A DNA stretch of 15,654 nt from Chlamydiia bacterium (lineage in GTDB: Bacteria > Chlamydiota > Chlamydiia > Chlamydiales > FEN-1388), in contig PMZB01000142.1 in the NCBI GenBank assembly GCA_003170575.1, positions 1 to 15,654 of the forward strand, read 5' to 3'. The notes beneath the pieces were generated by a model. The model had not been told where the DNA came from. It searched no databases and saw only the letters and a list, made by a program, of their open reading frames with translations. A program made the translations under genes and the position numbers. Shown here one piece after another: positions 1-8,993 of the stretch; position 1 is the stretch's first letter; each line of letters starts with the position of its first letter.

Positions 1-1044
1 TTCCAGTTGCTGGGTTGCTTTGTTAATAGCTATGCTGACTTTGGGGAGCTGTTCAAAAATCCAAAAGGCCTGATCCACATCTTGTTCTAGTGTAAGAGCT
101 GGTTTGCCATGGTCTTTATACTTGTTAAAAGTTTCGACTGGAACTGTATTGACCGTGTTAGGACCAATAAGGGCTTCTACAAATTTGACATCACTATATG
201 CAGGATTTTTTGTGCTTGTGCTTGCCCACAATAACCGTTGCGCTCTGGCGCCTTTGTCGAAAAAAGGTTTAAACTTTTCTGGAGAAAAAAGCACCTTGTA
301 TATCTGATACGCAATCTTTGCTGAGGCAATAGCAATTCTTCCATGCAATTTTTTTGCAAGCTCTGCTTTCTCTCCTCCTTGCTTGATGAGAGACTCCAGT
401 ACTGGATCAAGCAGAACATCAATCCTACTTAAGAAGAAGCTTGCGACTGATGCGATATTCTTCAGCGGCAGCCCTTGCTCTACTCGGCGTTGCAGGCCTG
501 CGAGGAATGCTGCAGCAACCTCTTTGTATCGGCCTAATCCGAAGAGGAGTGTGACGTTGACATTAATCCCTTCAGAGATAAGCTGCGTAATTGCAGGAAG
601 GCCTTGCAAGGTTGCAGGGACCTTGACGAATATATTTGGCCGATTGATTTGCTTCCACAATCTACGAGCCTCTTCAATTGTGCTCTCAGTGTCATGAGCA
701 AGATGAGGATTTACTTCGATGCTCACCATTCCATCAACACCATCTGTGCGGTTATACACTGGCCGAAATTCATCTGCAGCCATCTGCACATCTTGCTGGC
801 TTAATGTTTGGTAGATCTCATCAACATTTTTCCCTTCGTTGACTAATTTTCGAATGGCGGCATCATAGTCATGGCTTTCAACAATAGCCTTCTCGAAGAT
901 AGAGGGATTGGATGTCATTCCCTTCAGCCTATCTTGAGTAATCATCTTCTTAAGAGCACCGCTTGTAATCAAGCTGCGCTGGATATAATCCAACCAAAGG
1001 GATTGACCAAATTGTCCAAGCAGAACGCATGGATTCGCTGTCAT
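1..1044 (-). CDS. tal: Transaldolase, long bacterial type (partial, 3' end outside window)
   Basis: Transfers a dihydroxyacetone unit between sugar phosphates in the cytosolic non-oxidative pentose phosphate pathway. The frame is open for 348 codons from the ATG at 1044 to the window edge without a stop, so the C-terminus is missing. The N-terminal signature [11 protein letters not shown] (residues 44-54) and the VKVPAT motif, whose lysine (about residue 141) should be the Schiff-base residue, are both visible. These motifs and the length (already over 345 residues) fit the longer family of about 360-380 residues known from actinobacteria and cyanobacteria, rather than the roughly 320-residue TalB type. 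The start is set by AAGGA a few bases upstream and by an ATGA overlap with the transketolase stop, which implies translational coupling. The family is clear; the subfamily is inferred from motifs. Confidence 0.93.
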   Translation of the reverse strand, partial: MTANPCVLLGQFGQSLWLDYIQRSLITSGALKKMITQDRLKGMTSNPSIFEKAIVESHDYDAAIRKLVNEGKNVDEIYQTLSQQDVQMAADEFRPVYNRTDGVDGMVSIEVNPHLAHDTESTIEEARRLWKQINRPNIFVKVPATLQGLPAITQLISEGINVNVTLLFGLGRYKEVAAAFLAGLQRRVEQGLPLKNIASVASFFLSRIDVLLDPVLESLIKQGGEKAELAKKLHGRIAIASAKIAYQIYKVLFSPEKFKPFFDKGARAQRLLWASTSTKNPAYSDVKFVEALIGPNTVNTVPVETFNKYKDHGKPALTLEQDVDQAFWIFEQLPKVSIAINKATQQLE

Positions 1045-3116
1045 ACAGATTCCTTTTGTTTTGAGGTTTTTAGGAGGGAAAGAGCTTTGTCGCAGATATT
1101 CTTGACTGTGAATCCATATTCTTGCATCAAAGTTGCTCCAGGAGCTGATGCGCCAAATGTAGATATTCCGATCACCCCTCCCTGAGGCCCCACATACCGA
1201 TCCCAGCCTTGTGCAGATCCTGCTTCCACGGCGAGGCGAGCAGTGATACCAGGAGGAAATACATTTTCTTTATATTCTGTGTCTTGTGCTTCAAAAAGCT
1301 CCCAGCTTGGCATGGATACACAACGCACACTGATGCCTTGCTTTTGAAGCACAGTTTGAGCTTGAAGGATCAGATGCACTTCAGAGCCGCTTGCAATGAG
1401 GAGAATAGAGATGCCTGTGTCAGGGGCATCAGAGAGGATATAGGCGCCTTTGCGGACCCCCTCAGATGATGCATAAATAGATCTATTAAGTGTGGGTACA
1501 GCTTGCCTTGTCAAGACAAGAGCCACAGGCCGATTTTTTGCTTCGATTGCGATCTGCCACGCAACAGATGTCTCATTAGCATCAGCTGGACGAAGAACCA
1601 AGAGCCGTGGGATAGCGCGCAAGCTTGGTAGTTGTTCCACAGGCTGATGTGTGGGGCCATCTTCACCAAGGCCAATGCTGTCATGGGTAAATACATAGAT
1701 GACGTGAAGATTCATCAGGGCGGCAAGACGAATGGTAGGGCGCATATAATCAGAGAAAATAAGGAAGGTTGCAGCAAAGGGGATCATTCCCTTAAATGTT
1801 GCTATCCCATTTGTAATTGCCCCCATAGCATGTTCACGAACACCATAGTAAAGATTTCTGCCTTCATAACTCCAGACGCCTGGTGCAGCGCCTTGCATAT
1901 CTCCAAATTGAGTAGCAGGGCTTTCAAAGCATCCCTGCCCCTTCAATTCTGTATATGTAGAGGTGTTGAGGTCACCAGAGCCTCCTATGATCCCAGGCAG
2001 CTTTTGGCAGATGCTGTTAAGAACCTTGCCGCCTGCATCACGAGTTGCTATTCCCTTTTTATCTTCCGGAAAAACAGGGATGTCTTTATTCCACCCCAGA
2101 GGAAGCTCATCTTTCATCAAGAGTTCAAGCTCTTTTGCTTCTTGAGGATAATGCTTTTTATACCCTTCTAAGAGCGTATTCCATTTTTGTTCTTCTGCAT
2201 TGCCTTTTGTCTTAACTTTGCGAAAGTGCGCTTGCGCTTCCTCGGGGATATAGAATGTTTTATCTACAGGCCAGCCTAGAGCTTTTTTTGTACTTTTAAC
2301 TTCTTCTTCACCCAAGGGCGACCCATGAGCTTCAAACGTATCCTGCTTATGCGGCGAGCCATACCCAATATGGGTTCTCACTGAAATGAGCGAAGGTTTT
2401 GATTGTTCTTCTTGTGCTGCATCGATTGCGTGATCAATGGCTGCAAGATCATTGCCATCCTCAACTACTTGTGTGTGCCACCCCAGTGCATCAAACCTCT
2501 TCACAACAGCCTCGGTGAAGGAAAGTTGCGTCGAAGCAGAAAGAGTAATATGGTTGTTGTCGTAGAGATAGATCAACTTGCCCAAATGTAAGTGTCCGGC
2601 AAGGGAAGCTGCCTCTGCTGCAACTCCTTCCATCAGATCTCCATCGCTCACAATGCCGTACGTATAGTGGTCAAATAATGGGAAACCAGGCCGGTTGTAT
2701 CTTGCGGCAAGATAGCGTTCTGCAATTGCCATGCCAACGCCATTGCCAAAGCCTTGCCCAAGCGGCCCTGTAGTAACTTCCACTCCAGGCGTGAGCTCTC
2801 GCTCCGGATGTCCTGGCGTTATGCTTTTCCACTGACGAAATTGTTTTATCTGATCCAAAGAAACAGCATAGCCCGTAAGATGCAGCAAGCTGTAGAGCAA
2901 CATGGACCCATGGCCTGCTGACAGCACGAATCTATCTCTGTCATACCATTCAGGATTAGCCGGATTAGCTTTCAGATATCTATCCCAAAGCACATATGCC
3001 ATTGGCGCAGCTCCGAGCGGTAATCCCGGATGTCCGCTCTTAGCCTTTTGTACTGCATCAATGGATAATGTACGGAGAGTATTGATACAAAGTTGATCGA
3101 GGGAGGGGTCGCTCAT
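1041..3116 (-). CDS. tkt: Transketolase
   Basis: Thiamine-diphosphate enzyme that moves two-carbon ketol units between sugar phosphates and links the pentose phosphate pathway to glycolysis; cytosolic. The protein has 691 residues, a normal size. Visible motifs: SGHPG at residues 27-31, the ThDP-binding segment from SDGD (157-160) to DNN (186-188), the pyrimidine-domain [10 protein letters not shown] with the catalytic glutamate at about 428, and a C-terminal domain containing an IASGSEV-like stretch. A GTG nine bases further upstream would add three residues, but it lies inside the Shine-Dalgarno-like AAGGTGA, so the ATG at 3116 is preferred. It is the first gene of a tkt-tal pair, and its TGA overlaps the tal ATG. 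A promoter-like sequence lies 35-63 bases upstream of the start. It diverges from the M50 protease gene. Confidence 0.97.
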   Translation of the reverse strand: MSDPSLDQLCINTLRTLSIDAVQKAKSGHPGLPLGAAPMAYVLWDRYLKANPANPEWYDRDRFVLSAGHGSMLLYSLLHLTGYAVSLDQIKQFRQWKSITPGHPERELTPGVEVTTGPLGQGFGNGVGMAIAERYLAARYNRPGFPLFDHYTYGIVSDGDLMEGVAAEAASLAGHLHLGKLIYLYDNNHITLSASTQLSFTEAVVKRFDALGWHTQVVEDGNDLAAIDHAIDAAQEEQSKPSLISVRTHIGYGSPHKQDTFEAHGSPLGEEEVKSTKKALGWPVDKTFYIPEEAQAHFRKVKTKGNAEEQKWNTLLEGYKKHYPQEAKELELLMKDELPLGWNKDIPVFPEDKKGIATRDAGGKVLNSICQKLPGIIGGSGDLNTSTYTELKGQGCFESPATQFGDMQGAAPGVWSYEGRNLYYGVREHAMGAITNGIATFKGMIPFAATFLIFSDYMRPTIRLAALMNLHVIYVFTHDSIGLGEDGPTHQPVEQLPSLRAIPRLLVLRPADANETSVAWQIAIEAKNRPVALVLTRQAVPTLNRSIYASSEGVRKGAYILSDAPDTGISILLIASGSEVHLILQAQTVLQKQGISVRCVSMPSWELFEAQDTEYKENVFPPGITARLAVEAGSAQGWDRYVGPQGGVIGISTFGASAPGATLMQEYGFTVKNICDKALSLLKTSKQKESV

Positions 3117-3150
3117 AAAGATCACCTTTTAAATTTTTTACATTAGCATC

Positions 3151-3179
3151 TGTCTATTGAAAAAAAAGCAATGTGTCAA
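3151..3179 (-). promoter_or_regulatory. Candidate sigma-70-type promoter of tkt-tal
   Basis: On the minus strand a perfect -35 box TTGACA (3174-3179) is followed by a 17-base spacer and the weak -10 box TAGACA (3151-3156). The spacer contains a T-tract. Position and orientation fit transcription of tkt-tal, with a short leader before the ATG at 3116. The -10 match is poor, so the call rests mainly on the -35 box and the spacing. Confidence 0.45.
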
Positions 3180-3270
3180 CATTTTTCGATTCTAAAAAAA
3201 TTATTTTTATGGTATGCAGAGATTTGGAAGCAAGCGGTTGGTGCACATTATTAAAAATGAGGAATATCTC

Positions 3271-4410
3271 ATGTTCAGCAAACCCTACAATTTTATGTCT
3301 TTTTGGGGCGTTAAAATTGGGATTGATCTCAGTTGGATTTTTATAGCGATTTTACTTACATGGTCTCTTGCTGCTGGATATTTTCCTTACTATTATCCTT
3401 CTCTTTCTTCCAGCACATATTTGCTTATGGGCCTGATTGGGATGTTAGGGTTGTTTGGTTGCATACTGCTTCATGAAATGGGACATGCGCTTGTGGCAAA
3501 ATATTATAAATTGCCCATCTCTCAAATTATTCTCTTTGTTTTTGGCGGAGTAGCACAAATAAAGCAAGAACCTAAAAGCGCCAGGGCAGAGGTTTTAATG
3601 GCTATTGCTGGACCAATTGTGAGTGTCGTTCTTGTTCTGCTTATGTTTTACCTTACGCTTCTAGGTGTGTATGTGGGCTGGCCTGTGCAGGTGACTGGAA
3701 TCACGAGCTATCTGGCTATGATCAATACAGTCATTCTGGTTTTTAATCTACTTCCTGCTTTTCCTCTTGATGGAGGGCATATTTTTCGTGGATTGCTTTG
3801 GGGTTGGACGCAAAATTTTGCATGGGCCACAAAGATTGCCACACGTGTAGGATCGGGATTTGGTTTTTTCCTTATTTTTCTTGGAATTTTCTTTTTTATC
3901 GCCGGAAATCTTATAGGCGGCATTTGGTTGGCGATTTTAGGCCTATTTTTGCGCGGTGCAGCCTTAGCATCACAAACACAATTTTACGTAGGCGAAGCTC
4001 TTCATGGCGAGAAAGTCATAAAATTTATGCAGCAGCATCCTATTGCAGTGTCTCCAAATGTTACCATCAAGGAATTTGTCGAAATGTATGTCTACCAATC
4101 GCATCATCACATCTACCCAGTAACAGATGCTGAAAATCTGGTGGGTTACGTGGGCTTAAACGAGGTAAAATCAGTGCCCATGGACAAATGGGAGACAACT
4201 TCAGTAAGACAAGTGATGGTGCCATTTTCAAAACTTCAAAAAGTTTCAACTGAAACAAGCGCTTTAGATGCCCTGCAGCTCATGCAGAAAGGCGAGGCAT
4301 CTACACTTTTCGTCGTTGACGGAACTCGTCTTCTCGGAATCTTAACCGCTCAGGATCTCTTCAAAACCATTTCCCTGAAATTGGAGCTCGAATCAGCAGC
4401 ACGCCGGTGA
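3271..4410 (+). CDS. Site-2-type M50 metalloprotease with C-terminal CBS pair
   Basis: A polytopic membrane zinc protease of the group that fuses the site-2 protease core to two CBS domains (SpoIVFB / MJ0392-like). Such enzymes cut membrane-anchored proteins within the bilayer, and CBS pairs usually sense adenine nucleotides. The zinc site HEMGH is at residues 68-72 and the third ligand lies in the PLDGGH motif (Asp167), both in hydrophobic segments. Roughly five to six membrane segments fill residues 15-235. Two CBS repeats follow at about 255-305 and 312-370. The ATG at 3271 has GAGGA seven bases upstream and gives 379 residues; an in-frame ATG at 3214 has no ribosome site and adds a non-conserved tail. 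The gene stands alone, divergent from tkt and convergent with kdpC across the palindrome. The substrate cannot be inferred. Confidence 0.92.
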   Translation: MFSKPYNFMSFWGVKIGIDLSWIFIAILLTWSLAAGYFPYYYPSLSSSTYLLMGLIGMLGLFGCILLHEMGHALVAKYYKLPISQIILFVFGGVAQIKQEPKSARAEVLMAIAGPIVSVVLVLLMFYLTLLGVYVGWPVQVTGITSYLAMINTVILVFNLLPAFPLDGGHIFRGLLWGWTQNFAWATKIATRVGSGFGFFLIFLGIFFFIAGNLIGGIWLAILGLFLRGAALASQTQFYVGEALHGEKVIKFMQQHPIAVSPNVTIKEFVEMYVYQSHHHIYPVTDAENLVGYVGLNEVKSVPMDKWETTSVRQVMVPFSKLQKVSTETSALDALQLMQKGEASTLFVVDGTRLLGILTAQDLFKTISLKLELESAARR

Positions 4411-4426
4411 GGGTAAGTCAGAGTTA

Positions 4427-4589
4427 GGGATCGTACAGAAATAACTTTTACAGTTATAGAGGAGAAAAACGGTTCAGATCTTGACGATTTTTCCGAAGCT
4501 CGTATCCATAGATACCTGTGAGGAAAAATCGTCGAGAGATGAATCGATTTTTCCCTCTAGAACTGTAAAAGTTATTCCTGTACGATCCC
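4427..4589. repeat. 163-bp near-perfect palindromic element, MITE-like
   Basis: The outer arms 4427-4462 and 4554-4589 are inverted copies matching at 34 of 36 positions, starting GGGATCGTACAG and ending CTGTACGATCCC. Inner arms 4483-4494 (GACGATTTTTCC) and 4522-4533 pair perfectly. A small central palindrome, GTATC/GATAC, spans 4502-4515. Outer and inner arms share one centre at about 4508, so the whole element can fold into one long hairpin with few mismatches. TTA stands directly outside both ends (4424-4426 and 4590-4592), as a 3-bp target duplication would, although two of those bases also fit the palindrome. It contains no transposase. A non-autonomous insertion (a 3-bp TNA target is typical of some IS5-family elements), a genome-wide palindromic repeat, or a bidirectional terminator for the two convergent genes are all possible. 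Confidence 0.75.
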
Positions 4590-4653
4590 TTACGATAATC
4601 TTTGCTGGAGCATAAGCGACAGAAAAGATCATCGAAAAGTAAGCACATCGCAT
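4474..4653 (-). CDS. Possible small ORF coupled to kdpC and reading through the palindrome
   Basis: A 59-codon frame whose ATG overlaps the kdpC stop as TAATG (kdpC TAA 4653-4655, ATG 4651-4653). The first 20 or so residues (starting MRCAYFSMIFSVAYA) are hydrophobic and resemble a short signal or anchor sequence. From about residue 21 onward the coding sequence is the palindromic element itself, read without a stop for about 40 codons before TGA at 4474. No family is recognised. It may be chance, or an older short frame extended by the insertion. Stop/start coupling is the rule in this operon, which is the only argument for expression. Confidence 0.2.
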   Translation of the reverse strand: MRCAYFSMIFSVAYAPAKIIVRDRTGITFTVLEGKIDSSLDDFSSQVSMDTSFGKIVKI

Positions 4654-5210
4654 TAGATAGGAAACCGGCAATCCAGTTCTTTGTTCAAAAGAAGTACATT
4701 AACACGGTCAGGGAAAAGGCCAAATAAGCGGCAATCTCTCTTCTCTAACAGCATATCCAGAAGCTCTTTCTCATGAATATTTCTGGCATAGGCTATTCTT
4801 CCCACCTGAAACAGAGCTGCCCTAAAAGAGATATGCGGATCAAACCCGCTTGCCGATTGCATCAGAAGATCAGGAGGAAGGTCAGCAACAGGCATATCTT
4901 GCCTTCGAAGAATAATTATTCTCTCAGCCACTTTTTTTAGGAGCAATTTTGAGGTCCAAGAAAGGTTCGATCCTCCAGAAACTTCTAGCAAGCCTACTTC
5001 AGGCCGAGAGGAGAAGTATTTGGGAGAAGAAAAATGCTGGCCAATCGTTTTAAATCCACAGAGAGTCTTCTCTACCACAATTGGAGAGCCTTCTGCTGAG
5101 TGCGGGAAAAAGATATGGGCCACACACCAAATTGCAAGTGGATAAATGACCCCAAAAAGAACAGAGCCAAACAACAGAATGACCCAGCCAAGCCGGCAAT
5201 ACTTTTTCAC
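4653..5210 (-). CDS. kdpC: Potassium-transporting ATPase subunit KdpC
   Basis: Small accessory subunit of the KdpFABC high-affinity K+ pump. It has one N-terminal membrane helix (about residues 8-32) and a soluble domain facing the periplasm. At 185 residues it has the family's normal length. Family signatures are GSPIVVEK near 41-48, IGQHF (56-60), YFSSRP (65-70), SGGSNLSW (78-85) and SASGFDPHIS (119-128). The start codon is GTG, chosen because AGGA lies seven bases upstream, overlapping the kdpB stop (TAG GAATATCT GTG, an 8-nt gap). It is the last recognisable gene of the series, and the palindromic element begins about 60 bases beyond its stop. Confidence 0.96.
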   Translation of the reverse strand: MKKYCRLGWVILLFGSVLFGVIYPLAIWCVAHIFFPHSAEGSPIVVEKTLCGFKTIGQHFSSPKYFSSRPEVGLLEVSGGSNLSWTSKLLLKKVAERIIILRRQDMPVADLPPDLLMQSASGFDPHISFRAALFQVGRIAYARNIHEKELLDMLLEKRDCRLFGLFPDRVNVLLLNKELDCRFPI

Positions 5211-5218
5211 AGATATTC

Positions 5219-7282
5219 CTACAAAAACATACTGATAAAAAGGTCTATGAGTTTAATCCCTACAAAGGGGATGAGAAGGCCGCACGTTCCCCACATCCCT
5301 AAATTTCTACAAAACATTTTATTAGCGTCCACCGATTCAAACCGCACACCGCGGAGCGCAAGCGGCACAAGAGCAAGTATGATAAGCGCATTAAAAAGCA
5401 CGCAGGAAAGGCATGCCGACTCGCTCGAATGAAGACCCATGATATTAATAATAGAAATCTCAGGACATATAGGCAAAAATACAACCGGGATAAGAACAAA
5501 GTATTTGGCTACGTCATTTGCTATACTGAAAGTTGTTAACGCCCCTCGTGTCATCAAAAGCTGCTTGCCAATACCAACCGCCTCAATAAGCTTGGTAGGA
5601 TCGCTATCAAGATCAATAAGATTAGCTGCTTCTCGAGCAGCTTGAGTGCCGCTATTCATTGCCATAGCAACATCAGCCTTGGCAAGTGCTGGAGCATCAT
5701 TTGACCCATCTCCTGTCATAGCAACAAGATGCCCCTTCTCCTGATAGGACTGAATAATGCGAAGCTTGTCTTCTGGGGTAACTTGCCCAAAGCATTCGTC
5801 CACTCCGGCTTCCGCAGCAATAGCAACAGCAGTTAGCTGGTTGTCTCCTGTAATCATGACCGTGCGAATGCCCATCTTTCGTAACAAAGCAAATCGCTCT
5901 TTTAAACCAGGTTTCACAATGTCTTTAAGAAAAATCGTTCCCAAAACAACATTTCCTTTTGTCACAAGGAGCGGCGTCCCGCCTTTTCTGGATATAGCTT
6001 CAACCTGCTCTTTGATAACAGGAGGCATATTTGCGCTGCTCGCACGAACCATCTTCTCAATAGCATCTGGAGCCCCTTTATGAAAGGACCCCAGATCACA
6101 CTCAACACCGCTCATTCTCGTCTTGGCTGTAAAGGGTGTAAAAACCCATTTGCTTGAATCATATGTTTTTGAGCAGTTGTACTGTTCTCGAGCAAGCTTG
6201 ACGATACTTTTGCCTTCAGGGGTCTCATCTGATAACGAGGAGATAAGCGCAGCTTCCGCCACTTCCTCGGGCTCAATCCCCGGGGCGGAGAAAAATTCTA
6301 CAGCCTGACGATTTCCAAGGGTAATGGTTCCTGTTTTATCAAGAAGAAGGGTGTCTACGTCACCTGCCGCCTCAACGGCTTTCGGATCAACTGCCAAGAC
6401 ATTGTGGCGAATCATCCGATCCATACCAGCTATCCCGATCGCTGGAAGAAGCCCTCCTATTGTAGTGGGAATAAGACAAACAAGAAGCGAGATAGCAATA
6501 AATGGATCAAGAAAAAGGGTATGGCCCAAAAACCTGCTTGAGCTCTGATAAAGAGGGTTAAATGTTGCGACAACAATTAAGAAAACAAGGGTAAATCCAG
6601 TCAAAACTATGTGTAGAGCCTGTTCGTTGGGTGTTTTTCTTCTTCGTGCACCTTCGACAAGTTGAATCATTCTCTGTAAAAAGCCTTCGCCAGAACGTGC
6701 TGTCACCCTCACCACAATCCAATCAGAAATCACAGTTGTACCGCCAGTCACAGCACTGACATCTCCACCAGCTTCTCTTACAACCGGTGCACTTTCCCCT
6801 GTAACAGCGCTTTCATCAACAAGAGCTACTCCTTCGAGAACTTCTCCATCACAGGGAATAACCTCGCCTCGCTTTACAATGACTGTGTCCCCAGCTTCAA
6901 GCTCTGAAGCAAGTACAGACTCAAAGTTTTCCTTCTTAGATTGATCTGAAAGCCGCTTTGCTCCAGTCTCTAACTGCAACGATTTTAAAGAAGCAGCCTG
7001 TGCTTTGCCTCGCCCCTCTGCAATAGCTTCTGCAAAGTTAGCAAATAAAGATGTCATCCACAAGGCCAGGAGAAGAATCGCATGAAAACCTGCAGTCGGA
7101 GCTCCGCTCCAAACCTCATAGGCAAGAAAGCAGGTAAGCAGTGTGCTCACAAAAAACACAACAGACATGGTTGGGTTTTGGAGCAGCCGAAAAACCTTAA
7201 AAAGCTTTCTAAAAGCAGAAGGTATGGCTTCTTTCACAAGATCTATAGTTGTGATCTTCGTAGAGGTCTTATCCAAACGCAT
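5219..7282 (-). CDS. kdpB: Potassium-transporting P-type ATPase catalytic subunit KdpB
   Basis: ATP-hydrolysing subunit of the K+ pump, in the inner membrane with the catalytic domains in the cytosol. Its 687 residues match the usual 680-690. All P-type motifs are present: TGES (161-164), the phosphorylation site DKTGT with Asp315, KGAPDA in the nucleotide-binding domain (402-407), MITGD (476-480) and TGDGSNDAP (523-531). The membrane charges of SIANDVAK (Asp590, Lys593), which help couple ATP hydrolysis to transport in E. coli KdpB, are kept. TGES ends in the serine whose E. coli counterpart (Ser162) is known to be inhibited by phosphorylation. The ATG at 7282 overlaps the kdpA stop by 14 bases; a GTG 15 bases upstream has no better ribosome site. 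The gene appears intact. Confidence 0.98.
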   Translation of the reverse strand: MRLDKTSTKITTIDLVKEAIPSAFRKLFKVFRLLQNPTMSVVFFVSTLLTCFLAYEVWSGAPTAGFHAILLLALWMTSLFANFAEAIAEGRGKAQAASLKSLQLETGAKRLSDQSKKENFESVLASELEAGDTVIVKRGEVIPCDGEVLEGVALVDESAVTGESAPVVREAGGDVSAVTGGTTVISDWIVVRVTARSGEGFLQRMIQLVEGARRRKTPNEQALHIVLTGFTLVFLIVVATFNPLYQSSSRFLGHTLFLDPFIAISLLVCLIPTTIGGLLPAIGIAGMDRMIRHNVLAVDPKAVEAAGDVDTLLLDKTGTITLGNRQAVEFFSAPGIEPEEVAEAALISSLSDETPEGKSIVKLAREQYNCSKTYDSSKWVFTPFTAKTRMSGVECDLGSFHKGAPDAIEKMVRASSANMPPVIKEQVEAISRKGGTPLLVTKGNVVLGTIFLKDIVKPGLKERFALLRKMGIRTVMITGDNQLTAVAIAAEAGVDECFGQVTPEDKLRIIQSYQEKGHLVAMTGDGSNDAPALAKADVAMAMNSGTQAAREAANLIDLDSDPTKLIEAVGIGKQLLMTRGALTTFSIANDVAKYFVLIPVVFLPICPEISIINIMGLHSSESACLSCVLFNALIILALVPLALRGVRFESVDANKMFCRNLGMWGTCGLLIPFVGIKLIDLFISMFL

Positions 7283-8993
7283 TGTTCCACATCTCACATA
7301 ATGTCATATGTTCAATTCCTGGCCCCAAAACAAAGGCCGGAAGAAAGTTAAGTGCTCCGATAATCAGGATCACAAAAGCAAACCATAGCCCAAACGCTAC
7401 TGTATCGGTCGGCAGGGTGCCTGCTCCTATAGCAACTTGTTTTTTTCCTGCTAAGGATCCGGCCAAGGCTAAAATCATAGCAGCGCTAAACAGGCGTGAT
7501 ATGTACATCACTATGCCTAAAAGCACATTGTAAAAGGGAATATTCGCATCAAGCCCAGCAAAACTGCTTCCGTTATTGGCAGCGGCTGAAGAAAAAGCAT
7601 ACAGAGCCTCGGTAACTCCGTGGGAAGAATGGGCTGAAAGGGAAGAGATGCCTATTGGCGTCGTGAGAACAATGGCTGTAGTAATAAGGACAAGAGCGGC
7701 TGGCAATATGGTAAGAAGTGTTACAAACTTCATCTCGCGCGTCTCGATTTTTTTCCCTAAATACTCAGGTGTTCTTCCTACCATAAGCCCAGCTGCAAAC
7801 ACAGCCACAAGCAAGAATACTATTGCTCCAGCCGCTCCGGTACCAACCCCGCCAAAAATAACTTCTCCCAACTGCATGAGAGCAAGAGGAACGCCTCCGC
7901 CAAGAGGCAAGTAAGAAGAGAGAGAGCTATTAACCGAACCAGTTGATGTCGCAGTAGTTGAGACGCTCCAAAAAATACTCCAAAAAGGCCCGAACCGGCA
8001 TTCCTTGCCCTCCATATTGCCTGTTGCATGAAAGAGCTGAGTAGGCGCCAAAAATGGAATATCCGCTCCTTCTGCCCAAAAAGCAGCAGCACATGCAAAC
8101 AAAAATAAGACACCCATAACAGAAAGAAGAAGAATTGCTTGGCGACGCATGCGCACAATCTCTCCAAAAGTTCTGCAAAGGGCTATGGGAATAAGAAGCA
8201 TGAGGCCAATCTCCAAGATATTAGACCATGGAGAAGGGTTTTCAAAGGGGTGAGCAGCATTTGCGGCATATAATCCGCCGCCATTTGTACCGAGTTGTCT
8301 GATTGCAACATGAGTCGCGGTGCAGCCAAGAAGAATATCGCTCGTGTTTGAAGGGTTTTCATAAGATGAGTAGGTGGTTATCCCTTTGAAGGATTGGGGC
8401 ACGCCGGTAGCTACCAAAAGCGGAGAAAAAAGAAGTGCCAGAGGAAAAAGAACACAGATACTTATCCGTACAAGATCTTTCCAAAAAGACCCGATCGTCT
8501 TTGTCTCTTTGTACACAAAAGCCCTTGAAAGGCAGCAAAGAAGGCAAATTCCTACAGCCGCAGAAAAGAAAAGCTGCGGCCCTAACCCCACGGCCCCTAT
8601 AATCCAGCTCACATCTTTTTCGGGAATAGAGGATTGCCAGTCTGTATTGGTGACAAAACTAATTGCCGTATTGAAGGCTGTAAAAGCAGGCATGTTGTGC
8701 GCTGTTCTATCAAAAAAAGAGAGAAGCCCCTGAAATCGCAGCAGTAAAAAGAGCAACACTATTCCAAGCGTATGGAAGGCAAGTAGAGAGAAAAAATATT
8801 CTCTCCAGGTCATGTTCTGGAAATAGAGATTTCCTACACGGGAAAAGAGCTTTTTTTCGAGGGATAAAAAAGAGCGAAGAGGTTTTAACGATTCAGGATC
8901 TTCCACCACATAATAGATATATTTTCCTAATGGCCAGGCGAGCAAAAACACAACTGACAGAAAAACTGCTACAACCAAGAGAGCTGTGATCAT
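7269..8993 (-). CDS. kdpA: Potassium-transporting ATPase subunit KdpA
   Basis: K+-binding, channel-like subunit of the Kdp pump, with about ten membrane helices in four M1-P-M2-like repeats. The 574 residues are close to the usual 555-575. The four selectivity-filter loops are visible: TNTDWQSS (115-122), GTNGGG (235-240, followed by AANAAHPFENP), a third loop STGSVN (350-355) where E. coli has a CGAVN-type sequence, and AANNGSSFAG (471-480). The start ATG at 8993 overlaps the kdpF stop as ATGA and has GAGGAG eight bases upstream. Both junctions, with kdpF and kdpB, overlap, which points to coupled translation of the complex. No truncation is seen. Confidence 0.98.
   Translation of the reverse strand: MITALLVVAVFLSVVFLLAWPLGKYIYYVVEDPESLKPLRSFLSLEKKLFSRVGNLYFQNMTWREYFFSLLAFHTLGIVLLFLLLRFQGLLSFFDRTAHNMPAFTAFNTAISFVTNTDWQSSIPEKDVSWIIGAVGLGPQLFFSAAVGICLLCCLSRAFVYKETKTIGSFWKDLVRISICVLFPLALLFSPLLVATGVPQSFKGITTYSSYENPSNTSDILLGCTATHVAIRQLGTNGGGLYAANAAHPFENPSPWSNILEIGLMLLIPIALCRTFGEIVRMRRQAILLLSVMGVLFLFACAAAFWAEGADIPFLAPTQLFHATGNMEGKECRFGPFWSIFWSVSTTATSTGSVNSSLSSYLPLGGGVPLALMQLGEVIFGGVGTGAAGAIVFLLVAVFAAGLMVGRTPEYLGKKIETREMKFVTLLTILPAALVLITTAIVLTTPIGISSLSAHSSHGVTEALYAFSSAAANNGSSFAGLDANIPFYNVLLGIVMYISRLFSAAMILALAGSLAGKKQVAIGAGTLPTDTVAFGLWFAFVILIIGALNFLPAFVLGPGIEHMTLCEMWNNAFG

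Noticed and set aside
1632..2171. 179-codon plus-strand open frame
   Set aside because: It lies entirely antisense to the transketolase gene, with no ribosome site or recognisable domain; it is a shadow frame.
3214..3270. ATG at 3214 as start of the M50 protease
   Set aside because: It lacks a Shine-Dalgarno sequence, while the ATG at 3271 has GAGGA seven bases upstream and begins at the conserved part.
4427..4589. Palindrome as an ordinary rho-independent terminator
   Set aside because: It is much longer than terminator hairpins, is not GC-rich in the stem and has no clear terminal T-run. A termination role is still possible but does not explain the element.
7820..8167. 115-codon minus-strand frame, hydrophobic
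   Set aside because: It is in another frame of kdpA on the same strand. The hydrophobicity comes from the codons of membrane helices read out of phase.
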